DNA of 64,000 bases from Diplodia intermedia (taxonomy: Eukaryota; Ascomycota; Dothideomycetes; Botryosphaeriales; Botryosphaeriaceae), in the NCBI GenBank assembly GCA_021495925.1, contig JAKEKT010000001.1, positions 434,001-498,000 of the forward strand, read 5' to 3'. The notes below the pieces were generated by a model, which had not been told where the DNA came from, did no database searches, and was given only the letters and a program-made list of their open reading frames with translations. The translations under genes and the position numbers were made by a program. The stretch's first letter is position 1, and each line of letters starts with the position of its first letter. This document shows positions 10,577-21,090 of this stretch, one piece after another.

Positions 10577-12894
10577 TGCGAGCTGCTGACGATTGTATGC
10601 TGACCTTTGCCCAAGTTGTCCGAACCACGCTTCTTCAACTGTCGCAGTCCTTCTCGATCACGCTGTCTCCAGTGGATGCTGTGGTGTAGGAGTGATGCGG
10701 GGCAGACGTAATCACGGAAAATGTGGGGACCCGAGGCTACATCACTGGCCGAAAAGCTCCCTCCTTCCATCCTTCCGGCATCTCCGCCGCCAGGGGCGCA
10801 TTGCAAACCCATCTCGAAATATGCCAGACAGCACTGCGCGCGGGCAAGGCATTCAACGACGCCAGTTGTGTGCGGAAAAGGAATGAATGTAAGCACTTCT
10901 CGTCCTACTCCCTTTCGGGCGCTCGACCGTTTGTCACGGCGGATGGCTCTAAGCCATACCGCCCGTTGCCGCGGGAACTCGCGTGCTGACCAGATTCAAC
11001 AGCTGCTACATGGTCCAATCCCAGCTGCGCGTGCATACCCGCTTGGGCACTCAACATCTCAGATCCACGCATCTGTGCAGATAAGCGAGGGCGAACGGGA
11101 ATAGCTTGCATGTACTACATTGCCGTCCGGTTGCGGCAACTGGCCATAGCTAGCGGGATGCGAGCAGCCGACCCACCCCTCCTGTCTGCGTGTCTATTCC
11201 CCAAACCAGCCTTATGCAAGCCGAGAGGGCCAACCATGGCTTCGGTGAAACTGCACGTTCTTCCAGTGCCACAGCCATCGCTGTTGTCCCGCTGCCCGCA
11301 CACGCGCGGGCCGTAACGGCCAATGGGTGACCACGCTTTCACTATACATCGCTATTTCCGTTGAAATGCACTAACACCACGATAGTTCTGAGCGGCAGCG
11401 TGTGTGGAACCTTGCCACCCCGGTGTCTTTCATACAGGCACCCGCTAGTAGTTATTCTGGAACAGGATGCACGCAGGTGCTGTTGGATCGGTTCCAAGGC
11501 AGTGGCTTGATTACCCATCTTGGAAGCTTGCTTACAGGGCGAAGACGGGAAACATGTGACGACACACGTAGCTGAGATGTCCAGCCAAGACGTGTTGACT
11601 TGGCTTCGTCCTCGATTGCGATACTCTTCTGCCTTGTGTAAGTCACTGGTCTCTGACGTGGTTTCCATGACTGTCTTCCGCTGCATTCCGGAGGGTAAAC
11701 TTACCAACACTGGTGCTCCTACATGTGATGTCTTCACTGCTCACCAATCTTATGATTGCATTCCGTCTGAACTTGTCTGTTCCATCTCACACCGGTGCCA
11801 CTGTTCCGAGATGGTCTCAATGGCTGCTACGGAGCTGCCGATTTCTCAATAATAACGCCGATTCTATTGCTCCTGCTAGGGTATAGCAACTCCGGACACG
11901 CAGTCCAACTCCGCTGAGTACGTAGTATACCACGCAGCTACCCATCGAGGAGCCGGGGGTGGGGACGCAGGGTCGGGAAAGCAGGGCAGCCGGAGAGACG
12001 GCGGCGGACGCAGGGCTCTCGGCCGAGGACACCGGATGAAGGCGTCGCCCTCTCGGCTGCCCTCCGCTGACATCCGTAGCTTGCGCGAATGCCTTTTGGT
12101 TGTGCATTATCGAAGAAGGCGTCGATAGAAGACCCTGCTTGCGGATGGAAGCATCGATCGGTCGTCAGCTCGACGTCTACGTACCTTGGCGAGACTACTC
12201 GGTGAGGAATATACTATTACACCCACGGCCTTGCTTACAAGCCACCGAACAGCAAGGTCCGCCAAGTCCGCGTCGCCTCTCGCTCCATCAGTTGGGGATT
12301 CCAAATATCCAGAATTGGCATGGTGATAATTGACAGGCAGGTGATGTCGATGCTTATGCTTGCTTGACCGGAACGCTAACGGCCCCAAGCGAGAGGTATT
12401 ATCCCCACTAGTACTTGGTTGGGACGCAGTATTTATAGTGCCACGACAATGTAGTCCAAGAAGATGTGGCATATGGTCAGGCCGTATCCAAGGTTTCGAA
12501 TCAATTCTATCCGAAAACCCGACCGTAAAATACGATGTCAGAGGATTTATTCATGTAGGCGGCTAATGTAGAAATTAAGACTTGCTGAACTAAAGAGACC
12601 AGCAATTAGAAAGGCCATGTTGTGCTTAAGACAGTAGAGTTGGGGTCTGCTTGGTCGTGGTTCAGAACAAGGAATGTTGCGGGGGATCTTCAACCACACC
12701 GTACTATATTACCATGTATGGCTATTATTTTCTTCGCTGATAATCTTGCCGGTGGCCGGCCCGACCCATACGAAAGGAGCGCAACGCCGGGCGGACAGGG
12801 AAGCTGTGACAGGGATGTGATGTTGCCCCGCTTCGCTATGTATGTCGCTACGAACTCTCAACCCCTCCCATTCGACATCATCGCATCCAGATCC
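10577..12894. other. 2.3-kb gene-free stretch
   Basis: It separates the divergent flavin monooxygenase and nitrilase genes and so carries both promoters. No reading frame over ~130 residues is present and none resembles a protein. I saw no terminal repeats or transposase fragments. Confidence 0.5.
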
Positions 12895-14209
12895 ATGGCC
12901 TCTTCCTCGATGACCGCACCGAAAGGCAAGTTGAAGGCCGCCGCCGTACATGCGGCCCCCGTCTACATGGACAAAAGGGCAACCACCGCCAAAGTCGTCC
13001 GCATCATCGAGGAAGCCGGCAAGCAGGGCATCAAGCTCCTCGCCTTTCCCGAGACATTCATCCCCGGCTACCCGGTACGCGCGAGTGCGATTCCTTCTTC
13101 TTAAGAAAACACCATAGACAACAACTCCCATGACTTTCGAAACGATACGCGGACGCATCGTCATCAAATCCCCCAGAGCCCATGAGCACACCGTCGTTGA
13201 CCCGTGCATGCAGTACTTCTGCGAAGCCTACCCGCCCCTCCAGCAAGTCGCCGCGCTGGCCAGATACGCCGAGGAGAGCGTGGTCTGCGACGACGGCGAC
13301 CCGAGCATGCGCCTCATCCGGGCGGCATGTCGCGCCGCGCACGTCACCGTCAGCCTGGGCGTCTCGGAGCGCATGGCGAACGGCTACACGCTGTTCAACT
13401 CGCAGGTCTTCGTCGACGGCGCCGACGGCGCCGTGCTGGGCGTGCACCGCAAGCTGCAGCCCACCTTCGCCGAGCGCTTCGTCTGGGCCCAGGGCGGCGG
13501 GTGGAGCCTGCGGGTCGTGCGGCCCAAGCTGGATCTGGATCAGCGGGAGTGGCCACGGGTGAGGACTGCTGATGGTGGTGGTGGTGGTGGCGGCGGCGGC
13601 GGCGCCTACAATCTCGGCGGCCTCTGCTGCTGGGAGAACACGCTCAACGGCGCGCGCCAGGCGCTCGTCGAGCAGAATCAACACGTCCACGTCGGCGCGT
13701 GGCCCGCGCTGTCGACCATGCGCGGCTTCGAGGCCGTCGCCGACGCGCAGATCGAGGCGCTGATGAAGGCGCACGCCCTGACCGCGCAGGTCTTCGTGCT
13801 GAGCGCGTCCAACTACGTCGACGGGCAATGTCTTGGCTGGATGGAGGAGAATTTGGGGAAGCAGGATTTCGTCAGGGAAGGCGGCGGGTGGTCGGCCGTC
13901 ATCCACCCTTTCTGCTCGTTCTTGGCCGGGCCGCATACCGGCTCCGAGGAGAAGCTCGTTACGGCTGACCTGGACTTCTCCGACTTGGGCACGGTGAAGG
14001 TGTGGATTGATGGCAATGGCCATTACAAGCGCCCTGAGGTCCTCGAGTTCAAGTTCGATGCGAAACCATTATGGCCTGACGAGGGCGTTGTTCCGAAGCT
14101 CCCGGGGTCTGCTCAGAGCGAGGCCTCAGAGAGCCTGAAGGATGGGAAATGGGTTTCACCTGAAGGGTTTGAAGAAGCATGGAACCGTACCCGTGGAACC
14201 CGTCAATGA
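12895..14209 (+). CDS. Nitrilase (carbon-nitrogen hydrolase) with a poly-Gly insertion
   Basis: Exons 12895-13074 and 13214-14209 (391 aa). The nitrilase catalytic triad is visible: Glu53 in FPETFIPGYP, Lys140 in VHRKLQPTFAERF, and Cys199 in GGLCCWEN. Members of this branch convert nitriles to acids or amides; cyanide hydratases and arylacetonitrilases share these motifs, so the substrate is open. Directly before the catalytic cysteine is a run of ten glycines (181-190) from a GGT repeat, where relatives have a short compact strand. The splice joins PGYP to YFCEAYPP. The intron is 139 bp, and its acceptor was chosen to keep frame and homology. The gene is convergent with a secreted alpha/beta hydrolase (233 bp between stops). 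Confidence 0.88.
13574..13603 (+). repeat. GGT/GGC repeat inside the nitrilase gene
   Basis: Ten in-frame Gly codons, shifting from GGT to GGC, encode residues 181-190 just upstream of the active-site cysteine. Confidence 0.8.
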
Positions 14210-14442
14210 ATAATACAACCACCTTGTTCCTTGAATTGGGGACCACATCGAGGCTGACTGCTTGGGATTTGATCAGGTATATACCTGCTTGCTCACGACA
14301 GTTATCCAACGAGGCTGGCACTAAAGTCAAAGAATTCAAATCAAAAATATTCGTGCTGGATTCTGAACGTGCCATCATTCATGTCTATGCGAGATCTACA
14401 CAACGGACATCGACCAACTGCAACAGTACTCGTAAGCGCCAC

Positions 14443-15321
14443 CTATGCAGCAATGAAAGCCTCAATCTTCTGCGCAAACTGGGCGGGGTCCTGAACCGGC
14501 GCGAAATGGCTGACGCCCGTCATCATGACCAGCTTGCTGCCGGCGATGACGGAGTTCAAGTGCTTGGGCACGGCAAGGTTAACAGCCTCGTCGTGGTCGG
14601 CGCCGGAGATAGTGACCTTCCTGCCGTCAATCTTGGCCAGGTCGGCATCGGTCCAGGTGGGCAGCGTCGCCTCGAGCGTGCCGACCTTGGTGGCGAAGTC
14701 CTTGAAGTTGGCCTTGGGCTGCAGCGCAGCGTACTCGGTGCCGCAGCGCGTGACGAAGTCCTGGTAGATGGCCGTGTCGGTGAAGGTGGTGTTGGTGTCG
14801 GCGTAGCTCTGGAAGCCGGCGAAGACGAAGGCCTTGGAGATGGAGGCTGCGATGGTGCTGTCGAGCAGGCCGGCCAGCGTGGTCGCGGCGCCATCGGACC
14901 AGCCCACCCACAGCGCCTGCTTGACGCCCTGGGCCGCGAGCAGGTCGTGCGTGTCCTTGGCGAACATGTCGAAGGTGAACTTGTCGTTGGCGCCGTACGT
15001 GCTCCGGCCGTGGCCGCGGCGGTCGACGGCAATGACATAGTGCTTCTTCGAGACGGCCGAGATGACGTCGCCAAAGTAGGCCGAGTACCCGAGACCGCCG
15101 TGGATGAAGACTACGGGAGTGCCGCCGGCGGCTTCATTGTACTTCTGGAACCAAAGCTCGGCGTTGTTGATGGATGCCTTGGTGCTGCTGATGGGGGAAG
15201 GCAGCTTCGGCGTGGCTGGCAGCGTCGTCCAGGGTTGGCTTTGCCTGGCAGCCAGAGGCGAAGCCTGGACAAGGCCGGCAATGGCAAGGAGAGGAAGAAG
15301 AAGGGTCTTGACAGCCATCAT
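14443..15321 (-). CDS. Secreted alpha/beta hydrolase
   Basis: A single exon of 292 aa. The N terminus has a clear signal peptide (hydrophobic core TLLLPLLAIAGLVQA, cleavage probably after Ala20). The fold shows the oxyanion motif FIHGG (72-76), GRGHS-type loop RRGHGRS, the nucleophile Ser142 in GWSDG, the acid region GADHDEA, and the catalytic His272 in GVSHFAP. This arrangement matches secreted fungal hydrolases related to haloalkane dehalogenase and epoxide hydrolase-like enzymes. The nucleophile is Ser rather than Asp, so an esterase, lactonase or peptidase-type activity is more likely. A TATA-like element lies ~100 bp upstream. Its extracellular location contrasts with the cytosolic hydrolase at 8366. 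Confidence 0.9.
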   Translation of the reverse strand: MMAVKTLLLPLLAIAGLVQASPLAARQSQPWTTLPATPKLPSPISSTKASINNAELWFQKYNEAAGGTPVVFIHGGLGYSAYFGDVISAVSKKHYVIAVDRRGHGRSTYGANDKFTFDMFAKDTHDLLAAQGVKQALWVGWSDGAATTLAGLLDSTIAASISKAFVFAGFQSYADTNTTFTDTAIYQDFVTRCGTEYAALQPKANFKDFATKVGTLEATLPTWTDADLAKIDGRKVTISGADHDEAVNLAVPKHLNSVIAGSKLVMMTGVSHFAPVQDPAQFAQKIEAFIAA

Positions 15322-15918
15322 ACTTTTGTATTGGAAGAACGAATGAACGGGAAGCGAGCAGAGCCAAAAGGAGAGTACTGCACCTGAGCGTGGTGGTGAT
15401 CCCCAGCTGCGGGCTGCCGGCTGCCTTTTATGCAGATCTCCCGACTCAGATGCGAAAAGCTAGTTGGAGAGCAGGTATAGGGAGCCAGCCCTACAGCAAT
15501 CTGCCTTAATCTCGCACGGTGTTCGTATGATCGTATTTCAAGGCAGCGGCGCCCATGCGCGGCACTGGCTTCCGGAGGCATCCGTTGCTGGCGCGGCTGG
15601 CCTTGCAAGGCTGCGGTGGATCATCCGGCGGGGCTGGGGTAAATCCCCGTTATGGAGAAGCCAGGAGGACATGGCTCTTGCAACGGCGGGGCGCAGCGCA
15701 ATGCAACATGGTGTGATGGAGTCTGATGTGGTAGATGGAAGGCGTGTCGAGGGCACCGCTACACGAGTCGGGTTGGCTGGCTAGCGCTTGCCCTTGGCTG
15801 GGGTCTGCCGCACCGCTGACTCTCCATCTCAGCCCAGACAAAGCCGCCTCTGGCCTTCAAAAGTCTAAATCACGGTACCACTGACGAAACCTCCCACAGC
15901 ACTTCCTCCCTTCCCTCT
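15322..15918. other. Intergenic between two minus-strand genes
   Basis: It holds the promoter of the secreted hydrolase and the 3' flank of the peroxiredoxin-like gene. A TATA-like box (GCATAAAAGGC on the minus strand) is at 15423-15433. Nothing else is recognisable. Confidence 0.5.
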
Positions 15919-16632
15919 TCACAAACTCGCCTTCGTCTGCTTCAACGCCCCAACCGCCTCCCCAAACCCCGGCACATCATCCGCCTGCTTCGCCGGCCCG
16001 CCCCACCTCACCACACCCTCCCCATCCACCGCAAACGACCCGGCCATCTGCCACCGGTTACCGCTCTCGGTCGGCCGGTTCCAGATGCCCTCGTCGCGGC
16101 CGAGGCGGTAGACGGAATACATGCTCCACGGACTGAGGACGTGCCACAGCGACGACGCCCCGAGCCCCCATTGCGCGAACAGGTCGCGTTCGGCGTCGAT
16201 GAGCAGCTCGGTCGAGCCTTTGCCGCCGCCCAACGAGTCGAGCCAGCGGTCCGTCGCGGCCTGGTCGCTGTGCGAGACGGCGACGAAGCGGATGTCCGGG
16301 TTGCGCGACGCGGCTTCGCGCAGGTTGCGGAATGTCTTTTCGGCGACTGTGGCGGGGTTGGCTGGTTAGCACAGCTATCTCTACATACCCCGCAGCTGGG
16401 CGAGTGGGATAAGGGGGGAGAAACGAGAAGTAAATAGACACGAGTAGGGCCGAAGGTTACACATACACGGACACCCGCAATGCCGCAGGAAGGTCACCAC
16501 CACCGGCCTGCCGTCCGCAGCTGGGATGGCCAGCTGCTCCGACGAGGGAGCTTTCGACCCGATGGCCGGTGCCTCGTTGGTCTTCTTGGCCTCCGGGGAG
16601 AGCCAGGACGTCAGCTCTTGCTGGAAGGTCAT
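15919..16632 (-). CDS. AhpC/TSA-family (peroxiredoxin-like) thioredoxin-fold protein
   Basis: Exons 16632-16467 and 16346-15919 (197 aa). The N-terminal half reads VVVTFLRHCGCPFAEKTF, the signature of a fungal and bacterial AhpC/TSA-type group that carries CGC in place of the classic peroxiredoxin TxxC site. The intron is inside this motif. Only a donor at 16466 (GTATGT) restores CGCPFAEKTF, which fixes the gene model. The C-terminal part (GSFAVDGEGVVRWGG) is the usual final strand of the fold. No signal peptide is seen. Members are presumed thiol-dependent oxidoreductases; the biochemical role of this subgroup is poorly known. It is transcribed in the same direction as the neighbouring secreted hydrolase. 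Confidence 0.85.
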
Positions 16633-17337
16633 TGTGGTCGACTGATGAGGGCGTCACTTGGTTGAGTGAGTGTCATACGTCGAGAACAAACAGATCAGCG
16701 GGCGGCGGTGGGGAACATTTACCAACGGCGTCGCATGACGAAATTCGCTATGACGTCGGCGAAACTCTCCCCAACTGCGGAAACTTGCTGTATTTGGTTA
16801 GCCATCCCCGACGTCCGCTCCCTCGTCCCTCGGGGTACGTTACGCAGGCCACAGCGATGATGCAAGTGCAGATGAGTAGTGTATTTCCCTTTATTAAGCG
16901 ATGGTTGGAATGAATCGTCCAAGTCCCACCTCCACACCGAGAAAGACAAACTAGAAGCTGGTTTCAGCTAACGGGTGTACTGTTCAGCGCTGCTCCTGAC
17001 TTCCGTGCTGTGGAGCATGGGGATTCGGCAGCGGCAGCTGTACAGGCCACCCGCCGATACAGAAGATAATGAGTAATAGAGGAGTCGTTTCCGATCGTGG
17101 GTATGAGTTCTGCGCGTCAAACGAAAGCAGCAGCCGTGAGCAAAGAGCAAACCCCCCTCGACTCCTGAAGTGATGGTGCAAATGAATGAAACTTTGCCGG
17201 AGCGATTTGACAGCATTAATCAAATATCCGCAAAGTAATAAGGAAGGTCTGGACAACAGCCGCGCTGCAGATGCCTCTTGCAAGAAGACACGCTTTTGTT
17301 CAATCATCAACCCACCCATCTAATCTTGAAGATGCAA
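16633..17337. other. Intergenic
   Basis: Promoter side of the peroxiredoxin-like gene and 3' flank of the universal stress protein gene. No gene or notable repeat is seen. Confidence 0.5.
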
Positions 17338-19517
17338 TTAGTCAACCTTGGCTGAAGCCAACCTTGATGCCGGATTCGAGAGCACATTAGACAGGCGCAG
17401 GTTTCCGCGCTTGTACTTGCTGTGCTTCCGCAGCCGCTTCCGCGCTACCATGACCGGGACAGACGACTTGGTGACGAGGTAGTTGCTGAAAGAGCCGAGA
17501 AGGACGCTACAATAGCAACAGGTCAGCAGGTGGCTTTTCCGAAAGGTCTTCAGGGGAGTGTTTTAAAGAGACGGCACTGAGGCAATTAAGGCGAAGTAGG
17601 CCAACGCCAACATGTAGGTAAGGGAAAAGGTGGACTTGAAGCTTACCCCTTCAGCGCGCTGCGACCTCGCGATCCAAGAATGACAAGTGTTGGGTCGAGG
17701 AAATCGATCTAAAGCCACAAGTCAGAACAGAATGTTAACACGCCAGATTCGGAACCACTTACCACTTCGGTAATCATGTGTTTCGGGCTCTTGCAGTGGA
17801 AAACTTCAAGAACAGCTCGAACCTGAAGCTTCGTTTTCCGAAGTAGCGAGACTATGCGATCGCTAACTTCAATCGTGGCATGCCAGCGTTCGCGCTCAGA
17901 CTTGTCCATGTTTGCCAGGTCAGGTTCCTGTTGTTCCTGGTCGCTGTCATCTGGAGGGCGGAAACTCTGCTGCAACGGCGATGGCCCTAGACTCTGGTGG
18001 CGGCTTTTGGACTTCGAGCGCCCATCATCAATCACACGCTGATTGGACGAGAGAGTCTTGACGAGACTGGCCGTGTCACGCATCATCTGAGCGCCTTCGC
18101 CAATGCCAACCGCCCCAGACTCGCCCCCAGTACCGACTTCCTCATCAACCGCATACACGGCGAGAAGGGTATCGCCATCGCGCAAGACAGTGCCAATGGT
18201 CCACTCAAGCGCGTAGGCTGCCTCCTCACTAAGGTCGGTTGCTACAAGGTACATGCGTTGGCGACGCAGGCCCCTCTCTGCTTCTCTTTGCATTCCAGCA
18301 TAATCACCGCGGATGATCTGACGGATACATCGGTGAGCCGCAGGCGTGGAGTGGATTGGGGACATGGTCATAGCCATTCGTTGGGCGCGTTTGATCTCTG
18401 AGATGTCTTGTTCCGTGTCCGATGTCATCGGCGTCGACATGCCCGATCCGCCTGCATCGAAGTTTGTGGTGGGATGGACGCCCTTCTTCTTCTGTGACAT
18501 CTTCTCGCCGTTTGGACCAGTGACCGTGACCGTGGGCTCCAGCAGGGATCTAACTCTGTACTCGCCAGACGCTTTTCCTGTGCAAAATTGGTCAGAATTA
18601 AACCAGCTTCGTGCATGATAATACTTACGGTCTTCTTCGGCAGCTGCGAGTAAACTCTTCGGCAGCCCTTCCTTGATGTCGGTGTTATTAGAGCTTCTCC
18701 GGCGTCGCCTGCCTCTGCCCTCGTCTCCAGAATCAAGGTCGGAATCGTCCTCGTCGCTACTTTCGATTGCGTCGTCGTCGTCGTCTGCGTAGTAATCCTT
18801 CTCAAGGCGCACACCGCCACCTGGAATTGACGATTCGCCTCTCGTGGGATCGGATCCTTTCCTATAAGGCAAAGCTGCCAGGCTACCACCAGAGCGAAGG
18901 AGGGCCGCGTCAGACAATCTGCGATATGCACTATTCATGTCGATAGCTTTTCCAGATTCCGTAACATACTTTGATGGGTCGACCATGAAATTGCTGTTGC
19001 GGTACATCCTCCCGGGGGAATCCGTCCGGAGCCGCGCAGCAGGAGACTTGGATTTGCTTTTCCCCATGATGCCTGTCGAGTTGCGTCGGCCGCTGCTGTT
19101 TCCAGTTCCGAATACGGTTGCCATGGCGCGCTGCTTACCTTTCTTCCCGCCTTGTGTCACCCGCTTTGGCACACGGGAATCGATGGATGGGAGCATGTTG
19201 AACTGGTACGAATCCTCGGGATCGCCGGCCAACGGGCTCCGGGCTCGGGCACCCGAAGTTTGCGGCGAAGACGCCCTCGCGGCGCCCCACGCGCGGAGCT
19301 CCTCCTCCCGCTTCTTGCGCTTTTCTTCCTTCTCCTGGTCCGACGGGAGGAGGAACTTGGCAGTGTGCTTGTCGCCAATGTCCAGCATGCTCTTCACGGG
19401 GGTCTGGGTGCCGCCAGGGCTGGTGTTCCGCGAATGCGACGCGCGCCCTCGATTGATGCCCTCCAGAATGTCCATCACGGCCCGACGCTCCTCGTCGAGC
19501 GCGGATTCGAGCGACAT
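17338..19517 (-). CDS. Large fungal protein with a C-terminal universal stress protein (Usp) domain
   Basis: Exons 19517-18629, 18577-17763, 17708-17647 and 17506-17338 (644 aa). The first ~370 residues are Ser/Arg-rich and low complexity, with a coiled-coil-like Lys/Glu block (EKEEKRKKREEELRAWG) and an acidic run (DDDDDAIESSDEDDSDLD). The Usp domain begins around MYLVATDLSEEAAYALEW. It ends with the nucleotide-binding signature VILGSRGRSALKG followed by LLGSFSNYLVTKSSVPV, which is reconstructed only after splicing the last two introns. The start MSLESALDEE was preferred over an upstream in-frame ATG (19667) because the residues between are Pro/Thr/Ser-rich and unlike a conserved N terminus. 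Usp proteins bind ATP or act in stress signalling. It is divergent from the GH1 gene. Confidence 0.9.
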
Positions 19518-21090
19518 GGCTGCGGACGTTCGTTGCGTTCGTGTGGAAGCGTGGGCGGTCGCAGGATCGGGGCGACGGAGAATGGCAGTCGCGAGGGTCC
19601 CGGGGTGGGTGAGGGAGGGCTGGGCTGGCGAGGCGGTTGGAGGAGAGGTTTCAGTCGACAGCCTCAAGATGGCTGCAGGGATGTGAGCTCCGGGCGCTTT
19701 GGGGCGGTGGGCGCCAGCTGATCAAGGTCGCAGGAGAGAGACCGTGGGTAGGACCGAATGTGGAGAAAAAACGGGCCGCTGGCGACCTGTCCGGGTGCAA
19801 ACAGGATCGGATGAGGTGCTCTGGCCGAGTTGGGTCTAAAATTTGGGGCGCTATTGCGATCGTATCCGGGAGTGCTAGCGAGCGCAGCGCAGCGAGCGGC
19901 GTTAGCTGCTGACGGTGGAAAGCGGGCGGTGGCAGGGCTGGATGGAGACCAACATGGAGGAGAGTGAGCGGTTGAGGGTGCTGGCTGTGGGTGTGGAGGA
20001 ATGATGGCAAGCGTTGCGGGCGGCTTGGCGGGCGGCGGGCAGCTTTGGGCCCAGCTGCGCCTGCGTCACTCGCTTCGCAGCTCAAAGGGTCTATCAGCGA
20101 CACACGCCCGCCGTTGCCCTGCGACGCAGCCTATGGACGCGTCGCCCTCAGCACGCCTTCTGCACGAGATGCCGCCGCTTGGCGCCCAGCCTGCTGCGCA
20201 ACCCTCCGCCTCTCGCTTGCCGCATCACATGTTACTCCGCATCCAGCGTCGCAAGACCCTCTCCCGACGTTGCCGGCAACTGTCTGTCTGCAGGCAGGTC
20301 CTTCCGCCCACCACGTGCCTGGGCCCCTCGCCCGGGCGTGAGCTCGCGATCAGGCACACGGGGCCATTGGCCAATCAGAACTAGACTGCGCGGCCTGCTC
20401 CTGTTCTCATCTCACCTTGCGGGGGCCCGACACCGCTGCGTGACCACCCCATCCCACATCCCGCTCTTCTCCGCATGCCAGAGGAATTCTGCATGGAGAA
20501 CCTAATCCTACGACTGTCTGGCCAGTGACGGACAAGGCTTTGCTGCTCGACCCCATGGCTCTCTCCCACTTCCCACCCGACTCCCCGCATACCTACGGAG
20601 GTCAAAGAGCAAGCAACAAGCCTGGTCGCCTCCGCATTGCTGCGGCTAATCGCCGGCTCGTCACGCTCTGCTCTGCTCCATTCTCCGCTTCTCGCGGTCG
20701 TATAGCCCCCCGGGAAATCCGGAGCTTGCCAGAAAACAGCCCCGATCCCCGGCGGTAGTTGTATTCCGCCTTGCTCCTTGCTTGAGGATTGGACGCTCGG
20801 CTCTTAATAAGGCGACTCGGCTTTTGCCCTCCCCACAGTCCCACTCCCCGCGTTAGTACTGTCTGTGCAGACTCGCGCACGATGTAACTGCCCGGCTATT
20901 CCTGTCCCCATGGGGTAGGAAATGCCGCCCTCACGGTGCCTGCGCTCGAGAAGCGCGCCATCCGTCGGTTTTAGTCTGTCATGGAATGACGGAGGCGGCG
21001 CTCTCTGCCATGGACAATTGGCATTTAAAGGCCTGGCGCGGAGCCGTTTTCTTTTCAGGAGCGCAGGTCAGGTTTATTCCCATCGATTCA
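19518..21090. other. Divergent promoter region
   Basis: 1.57 kb between the Usp-domain gene and the GH1 gene. A TTTAAAG element (21024-21030) lies 61 bp before the GH1 start. Several GC-rich frames exist but look non-coding. Confidence 0.5.

Noticed and set aside
10577..12894. Possible transposon relic in the 2.3-kb gap
   Set aside because: I found no terminal inverted repeats, target-site duplications or transposase or reverse-transcriptase motifs by eye.
14179..15387. 402-codon plus-strand frame
   Set aside because: It lies antisense to the secreted alpha/beta hydrolase, which has a signal peptide and catalytic triad. The antisense product is Gly/Val/Asp-rich and motif-free.
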